Below are positions 63,588-64,000 of a stretch of 64,000 nt of DNA, piece after piece. Position 1 is the stretch's first letter; each line of letters starts with the position of its first letter. The stretch comes from UBA935 sp031555615 (GTDB lineage: Bacteria; Bacillota; Clostridia; Lachnospirales; Lachnospiraceae): positions 1-64,000 of the forward strand of contig JAVBUF010000019.1 in NCBI GenBank assembly GCA_031555615.1, written 5' to 3'. A program made the position numbers and the translations under genes. The notes beneath the pieces were generated by a model. The model did not search any database, had not been told where the DNA came from, and saw only the letters and a list, made by a program, of their open reading frames with translations.

Positions 63588-64000
63588 ATGGCTAAAATGA
63601 TGGGTGCAGTATTACCGGGGAACAGTACAGTAGAGCTGAAGGAATTCGATATTCCCACACCGGGCTTCGGACAGGTCCTGGTACAGACTAAAGCAACAAC
63701 TATCTGTGGCAGCGATATCCGCTGTATTTACAGAGAACATGTGGGAAAAGGACCGGAAGGTTATATTCCCGGCATGATCGCAGGACATGAGCCCTGTGGT
63801 GTGATCGTGGAAGAGGGCGAGGGCCTGAAACGCTTTAAAAAAGGTGACCGCGTGATTATTTATCATATTTCCGGTTGCGGTGTATGCAACGATTGTCGGA
63901 GAGGATATTATATCTCCTGTAAGAGTGAGCACAGAAAAGCCTATGGCTGGCAGCGTAACGGGGGGATGGCTCCTTACATTCTGGCAGATGAAAAGGATTT
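63588..64000 (+). CDS. Zn-dependent medium-chain dehydrogenase, 3' end cut by window
   Basis: 137 visible residues, start ATG after AGGAGGAAAAGCAA. It has the catalytic zinc site TTICGSDIRC and AGHEPCGVIVEEGEG, plus the structural zinc lobe CGVCNDCRRGYYISC, unlike the BMC dehydrogenase at 54341. Typical of sorbitol, threonine or related polyol dehydrogenases. The gene runs past base 64000. Confidence 0.85.
   Translation, partial: MAKMMGAVLPGNSTVELKEFDIPTPGFGQVLVQTKATTICGSDIRCIYREHVGKGPEGYIPGMIAGHEPCGVIVEEGEGLKRFKKGDRVIIYHISGCGVCNDCRRGYYISCKSEHRKAYGWQRNGGMAPYILADEKD

Noticed and set aside
1..64000. tRNA, rRNA, CRISPR arrays, prophage or intact IS
   Set aside because: Read through the gaps on both strands by eye; none found. 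Computational scans could still reveal small items.

Overview
The window looks like the chromosome of an anaerobic Lachnospiraceae-type Firmicute (Clostridium phytofermentans, Roseburia and relatives). The grounds are strong AGGAGG ribosome sites, Gram-positive promoters, many AraC and YesMN regulators, a B12-independent glycyl-radical diol dehydratase and no outer-membrane genes. This is inferred from gene families; no marker gene is present. No rRNA, tRNA, CRISPR or intact insertion sequence was seen.

Layout. 1-5.5 kb: small metabolic and housekeeping genes on the plus strand, plus a broken MerR gene whose C-terminal half resembles the flagellar switch protein FliG. 5.7-11.1 kb: a diguanylate cyclase (minus strand), then a run of DsbA-like, TIM-barrel isomerase, FMN dehydrogenase and DJ-1 genes, ending in a kinase interrupted by a stop codon. 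11.2-15.2 kb: a PdaA-like deacetylase, a nucleotidyltransferase/HEPN pair, and a MarR-controlled SufC/SufB-D-like pair. 15.3-21.7 kb: a truncated Rpn-type transposase, a GH27 alpha-galactosidase and a complete BceRS-BceAB-type peptide-sensing and resistance module. 21.7-30 kb: a YesM/YesN two-component system divergent from a rhamnose-type ABC transporter. 30-41.4 kb: an AraC regulator divergent from a second sugar ABC system, with an HPr-like protein, a beta-phosphoglucomutase-like HAD, GH3 and GH78 (alpha-L-rhamnosidase). 41.4-45.2 kb: an AraC regulator divergent from rhaB-rhaA. 45.4-47.4 kb: two minus-strand genes (AAA/DUF4143 ATPase, PHP phosphatase) that interrupt the pathway. 47.5-60.6 kb: a glycyl-radical bacterial microcompartment (BMC) operon of the fucose/rhamnose type. 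60.7-64 kb: a secreted four-repeat protein, an AraC regulator, an XRE membrane regulator and a truncated zinc dehydrogenase.

How it fits together. Rhamnosides or rhamnose enter by the ABC systems; GH78 and GH3 release rhamnose and probably glucose in the cytosol. RhaA and RhaB make rhamnulose-1-phosphate. A class II aldolase with a C-terminal targeting helix splits it to DHAP and lactaldehyde, apparently inside the shell. Lactaldehyde is reduced to 1,2-propanediol, which the glycyl-radical enzyme dehydrates to propanal; PduP, PduL and a Zn-type alcohol dehydrogenase convert propanal to propionyl-phosphate and propanol. Five enzymes carry a similar amphipathic helix at one end, marking them as cargo. 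The shell has four BMC-H proteins, one PduU-like permuted BMC-H, one PduT-like BMC-T and one EutN/CcmL vertex protein; PduS and the PduT-like protein suggest electron transfer across it. Two promoters in the operon carry related tandem repeats that may be sites for the DeoR regulator at its end.

Best leads: the rhamnose BMC with an encapsulated aldolase bearing a four-cysteine linker, the structured leader-like RNA inside the operon, the MerR-FliG-like fusion, the HPr-like protein without a phosphorylatable histidine, and the four-repeat secreted protein.
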